NCBI GenBank assembly: GCA_019671005.1
Contig: CM033738.1
Coordinates: 11,558,202-11,622,201, forward strand
Source: Hibiscus mutabilis
Taxonomy: Eukaryota; Streptophyta; Magnoliopsida; Malvales; Malvaceae
DNA: 64,000 nucleotides
Direction: 5' to 3'
The position numbers and the translations under genes are program-made. The notes under the pieces are model-generated. The model had not been told where the DNA came from. It searched no databases and saw nothing but the letters and a program-made list of their open reading frames with translations. Shown here one piece after another: positions 60,418 through 64,000 of this stretch (within the stretch, counting starts at the first letter, position 1; each line of letters starts with the position of its first letter).

Positions 60418-61608
60418 TTTAATAAAAATGGGTAAATGACATGTTGAGTCTCTCAAGTTTTATATTTATTCAATCTAGCCATCTTCTTCCTCCCTCGTTT
60501 CAACCATAGCTCCCTCGAACAAAATAGGGAAAACGGTTTATAGCTAACATACTTCTTCTTGACAGACTGGAAGTCCGACCGAAGAGAACCGCAAGAAGAT
60601 TTGGCTCGTAGACTCAAAGGGATTGATCGTCGACTCTCACAAGGAGTCACTTCAACACTTCAAGAAACCTTGGGCTCATGATCATCAACCTGTCAAGACA
60701 CTTTTAGATGCTGTCAAGGTGTGTACATATCTTGTCTTGATTTATATATATGTGTGTGTTCTGTCCTTCTCACATCTGTATTGATTAATCAGGCAATCAA
60801 GCCAACTATCCTGAACGGAACATCTGGTGTTGGAAAACAATTCACCAAGGAGGTTGTTGAGGCCATGGCATCCTTGAATGAGGTTCATTATCCATCTCTC
60901 TCAACCTATTATCTCTCCATGCCCATCTCGGTCTCGACCGAAGACTTTTGTACTAATCCTGATGGTTGATTTAAATTTGCAGAAACCTCTTATCATGGCT
61001 CTATCTAAACCTACCTCACAAGCTGAGTGTACAGCAGAAGAAGCATACACATGGACTGAGGTAGATATATATATATATATATGCAGTTTAGTATAATTTC
61101 AAGTAAAATTGGTCTTTATCCGTATATATTTACCTTTGTTTTCATTTTTTTATTTGCAGGGTCGTGCAATCTTTGCCAGTGGAAGCCCATTCGACACCTT
61201 CAAATACAATGGCAAAGCCTTTGTGCCCGGCCAGGTTCTACCTACAAACCTGAAAAGTACTTTTCAAGTTTGAAGTTAAGCTTACACCCGGATTTTCTTA
61301 CATTGTCAACTTGTTTTTGATTTCATTTCAGGCGAACAATGATTACATTTTCCCTGGATTTGGTTTGGGAGTCATCATTTCCGGTGCAATTCGTGTTCAC
61401 AATGACATGCTTTTAGCGGCCTGTAAGTGCATTCAAGCCACTCAAATTCCCTCTTAGTTTATATCGGAAACTCGACTGACCGGAGACCCTAACCATTCTC
61501 CCTTCTAACAGCCGAAGCTCTAGTTGAAACGAGGGAGGTAGAAGATGGCTAGATTGAATAAATATAAAACTTGAGAGACTCAACATGTCATTTACCCATT
61601 TTATTAAA
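60418..61608. mobile_element. Pack-type TIR element with captured NADP-malic enzyme exons
   Basis: Terminal inverted repeats 60418-60504 and 61523-61608 (87 and 86 bp) differ by one indel and one substitution. They contain GGGTAAATGACATGTTGAG and CCTCCCTCGTTTCAAC. They enclose a fragment of an NADP-malic enzyme gene with its introns. The repeat tips lie in TTTAATAAAA, whose palindromic character makes the target duplication ambiguous (a 3-bp taa is possible), so the superfamily is not fixed. It ends 21 bp from the stop codon of the gene at 61629. Confidence 0.85.
60566..61522 (+). pseudogene. NADP-malic enzyme gene fragment (C-terminal third)
   Basis: Exons with intact GT-AG borders: 60566-60718 (TGSPTEENRKKIWLVDSKG...), 60793-60882 (AIKPTILNGTSGVGKQF...), 60983-61060 (KPLIMALSKPTSQAECTAEE...), 61160-61234 (GRAIFASGSPFDTF...), 61332-61422 (ANNDYIFPGFGLGVIISGA...) and the first bases of the next (SEAL at 61512). 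About 165 codons remain open with no stop or frameshift. Compared with the family, the usual LIGTSGVG is LNGTSGVG and the conserved ALSNPTS is ALSKPTS, so catalysis would fail even if complete. The start (cofactor and catalytic domains) and the true end are missing; the inverted repeats cut in on both sides. Confidence 0.9.
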
Positions 61609-61628
61609 AAAACATGATGGTCATGCAA

Positions 61629-62513
61629 TTAAACGGAGCTGAGATTCTGTTTTACAATTTCAACCACCCTTTGTGATAGGCTCTCAGCCAGTGTTCCTAA
61701 CAGAGGTTCCAACGTTGAGCCGGCTTCAACTTTACTTGTGGATGAAGCAACGTCGCCAGTAGCTTTATCCTGCACCAGTTTGGCTATTGCATCAATTTTT
61801 TCAGTAATTTTTGGCACTAGCTCTTTTGCTTCGTCGTATAATCGAGCTTGGGATCCACTTGAAAACTCTTCCATGGAAGTTTCTGTTCTTAATTTCGCGA
61901 ATAACTCAAAAACATTATCGGCTGCAATGTCCAGGCTGATTAATGCTTCTTTACATGCTGTGATTTTCTCCTCTACTTCAGTTTGTTCATCAACATGCTG
62001 CTTCGGAGCCTCGGGTTCTTCTTCAATGGTTGATGAATCTTCTTCATCCTTTTCATCATGAGAAGGAGGGCAATTTAGGTCCTGCGATAGGGCTCAAAAT
62101 GTGTTTCAGCTAAGATATAAGTAGAGTTGATAACATTAGATTCGATTAAAAAAACAACATAGTGGACATGACTTGATACGTTTAAACAAGGTTAACACAA
62201 TACATTTACACATTTAATAATTGCATCAGAAATATCCGAACTATGGGTCAAATTCTACATTAGTTATAAATTTCAAAACATTCAAATGGAATCTTTAAAC
62301 TAAAGTATCATTCCAATCAAGTCCTTCCGATAATCTAGCGGTTAGCTTTAGAATTAAATTAGATCTAACATGAATCCTTTTTTAAACACTGTGGATTAAT
62401 AACTATTCTAAACATGTCAAATCCTAAGAAAGGCATAATTGGAACCATACTTGAATTAGAGAATTCCACTGGAACATTTTAAAATTTGGGGAGCAATTTA
62501 CAGTTACAACTTT

Positions 62514-62563
<50 letters not shown>

Positions 62564-64000
62564 TGGGGAGCAATTTACAGTTACAACTTTTAACTATATA
62601 TATTTATATATATAATTAAAAAAGTAAACAACTACAATTAGTATATATCACAATCAATCATTATATTGGATGGGACACGAAATAATCTTTCAATATAATA
62701 AAAACAGGGGAAAGAATATAAACAATGACTGAGGGAGTATGGTTTAAGGAGCAAGGAGTATATATAATCGTCTGTATTTATGTATTTATGTAACTGTATT
62801 CGTACTCTCAAAATAAATTTTATATCTTTATCTATACTTAATGCATTAAAAAATAGAAAAAGAAACCATTAAACTACATTTTTGTATAATGGCATTCATA
62901 CGCAGCACAGCAGTGATAAATGTACCTGATCAATGGAGCCTGCTACTTCCTCCAAAGTGACATTGGTGGCCAATTCGTTCTTTTGCATCGAGGGGTTAAA
63001 ATGCCTTTTGCATCCCACTAAATAATCCCGTCGTACAAAATATTGTGAAGAATACCTTCTCCTAGCAGATGATTGCCTTCTCTCAACCTGTAAACAGATA
63101 GTAATAAGACTTTGAAAGTTTTGGTGTCACCAAATGGTTTATATGGTCTGTCAGGTTCTTTTTGAAATGTCAAACATTCTTTTTACACTGCATTTGGTAA
63201 GAAATGACGAGAAAGAAAAACACCTAAAGTAAGAAAAAATCCATCGTTTCTTGTGTTTTCTGGGAGAACTTTTTTTCCTTTTAAAAAATGAAACATTTTC
63301 ATTCTCAGAATGAAGTTTATCTTCTCAAATGTGAAAACACCCATAGTTTAAAGGGAAAATATACATTTTGGTACATGAACTTAGTTTCAAGGTTCAATTT
63401 GGTACCTAAGCTTTTTTTGTCCAGTTAAGTATCTGAACTTGCCTTTAAGGTTCAATTTGGTACCTAAAGTTTTCTTCGGTCCGATTAAGTACCTAAACTT
63501 GACTACTTGGTTTCAAATTGGTACATGAACTTGTCTTTTTGGTTCAATTGGTAATTATTGTAAATGACTCATTTGAACTAATTTGAATCTTGAAGCCAAG
63601 TTAATGTGCCTAATTAGATAAAAAAGATAGTTACCAAATTGAAACTTGAGACAAATTGGTTCAAGTACCAAAATGAAATTTTACCCTAGTTTAAATACTA
63701 AAATCTACATCAGTTTTCAGTTTCAAGCTGTAGCTTATTGGCCCCAAGGCACAAAGAATATAGTCTGACCCAATTCTAGCCACCTCTATGCCCTTTTCTC
63801 CCAATATTCTGAATGAAAAAACATTTTGAGACTTTAAGTTAATTTAAAAATTACCACGCATGAAAACTAACCTTGAGTATTGCAGATAGGTTGTCAAAAT
63901 GCTCCTTGAACAGATCACTGTCCTCAGACTTCACATGGAATGCATTAACATCTATAGAATTTTGCTCTGTTTTATCAGAATAAAATTGCTCTATCAAATC
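61629..64000 (-). CDS. 3' part of an unrecognised acidic helical protein (runs off the window)
   Basis: Minus-strand exons 64000-63872 (incomplete, ...FHVKSEDSDLFKEHFDNLSA-ILK), 63087-62926 (VERRQSSARRRYSSQYFVRR...) and 62081-61629, joined in phase 0 with good GT-AG borders. The last exon reads DLNCPPSHDEKDEEDSSTIE followed by a glutamate-rich stretch. It then has two long amphipathic helices (EVEEKITACKEALISLDIAA..., ARLYDEAKELVPKITEKIDA...) and ends VKQNLSSV. About 248 residues are visible. No signal peptide, membrane segment or known domain is seen. It may be a coiled-coil scaffold; I do not assign a function. The middle intron (63088-63871) holds a MITE and the last intron an AT-rich tandem duplication. 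Confidence 0.75.
62488..62610. repeat. Duplicated segment with TA microsatellite, intronic
   Basis: A segment with 'ggggagcaatttacagttac' and 'aacttttaactatata' occurs twice, about 72 bp apart, each followed by a TA run (the first about 40 bp). It lies in the last intron of the minus-strand gene. Confidence 0.8.
63353..63686. mobile_element. Mutator-type MITE in an intron, 334 bp
   Basis: Starts GGGAAAATATACATTTTGG and ends AAAATGAAATTTTACCC, with a perfect 9-bp duplication tagtttaaa at 63344-63352 and 63687-63695. It contains several 'ttggtacctaa...cttg' units in tandem. Confidence 0.85.

Noticed and set aside
60721..61320. Several plus-strand open frames treated as separate small genes
   Set aside because: They are exon and intron read-through frames of the captured NADP-malic enzyme fragment.

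Overview
The window looks like nuclear DNA of a eudicot plant. The genes have many short GT-AG introns, all recognised proteins are plant families (laccase, NRT1/PTR peptide transporter, OCTOPUS), the intergenic DNA is AT-rich, and MITEs and LTR retrotransposons are dense. A Malvaceae genome such as cotton would fit the repeat types, but nothing here proves the genus. I found no tRNA or rRNA genes, CRISPR arrays or organellar genes.

Four real genes are visible. (1) An intact five-exon laccase of the LAC4 lignin type lies on the minus strand at 4707-6706. It carries a miR397-type site (5785-5805) and an upstream AC-III (MYB) element. (2) A four-exon NPF8.3/PTR2-like di/tripeptide transporter lies on the plus strand at 32964-35030, with a probable 5' UTR intron. 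(3) A single-exon OCTOPUS-family (DUF740) protein of 651 aa lies on the minus strand at 38105-40060. (4) The 3' end of an unrecognised acidic, helical protein lies on the minus strand from 61629 to the right edge.

The rest is a layered transposon landscape that can be read from target-site duplications (TSDs). Two related non-autonomous LTR retrotransposons on the minus strand (7981-13790 and 25146-28641) carry gag, or gag plus protease, but no reverse transcriptase or integrase. Both also carry tandem repeats in their leader. The second sits inside a Mutator-like element (24256-29207, 9-bp TSD, about 360-bp terminal inverted repeats) that holds a fragment of an organellar RNase II gene. A second gene-capturing element (60418-61608, 86-bp near-identical inverted repeats) holds five and a bit spliceable exons of NADP-malic enzyme. 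A third Mutator-like element (42916-44311) contains a decayed hAT transposase end.

Around these are many short Mutator-type MITEs (9-bp TSDs at 3526, 15671, 40485, 42916, 44999, 47925, 52556 and 63353) and hAT MITEs (8-bp TSDs at 14045, 29385, 35368 and 57060). There are three copies of a tRNA-derived SINE family, long LTR-like elements (20198-22919 and 49313-52156), and several elements whose interiors are degenerate telomere-like CCCTAAA repeats.

The genes do not form a pathway cluster. The laccase and OCTOPUS genes both relate to vascular tissue, but they are 31 kb apart and there is no sign of co-regulation. The main interest is gene-fragment capture and nested transposition.
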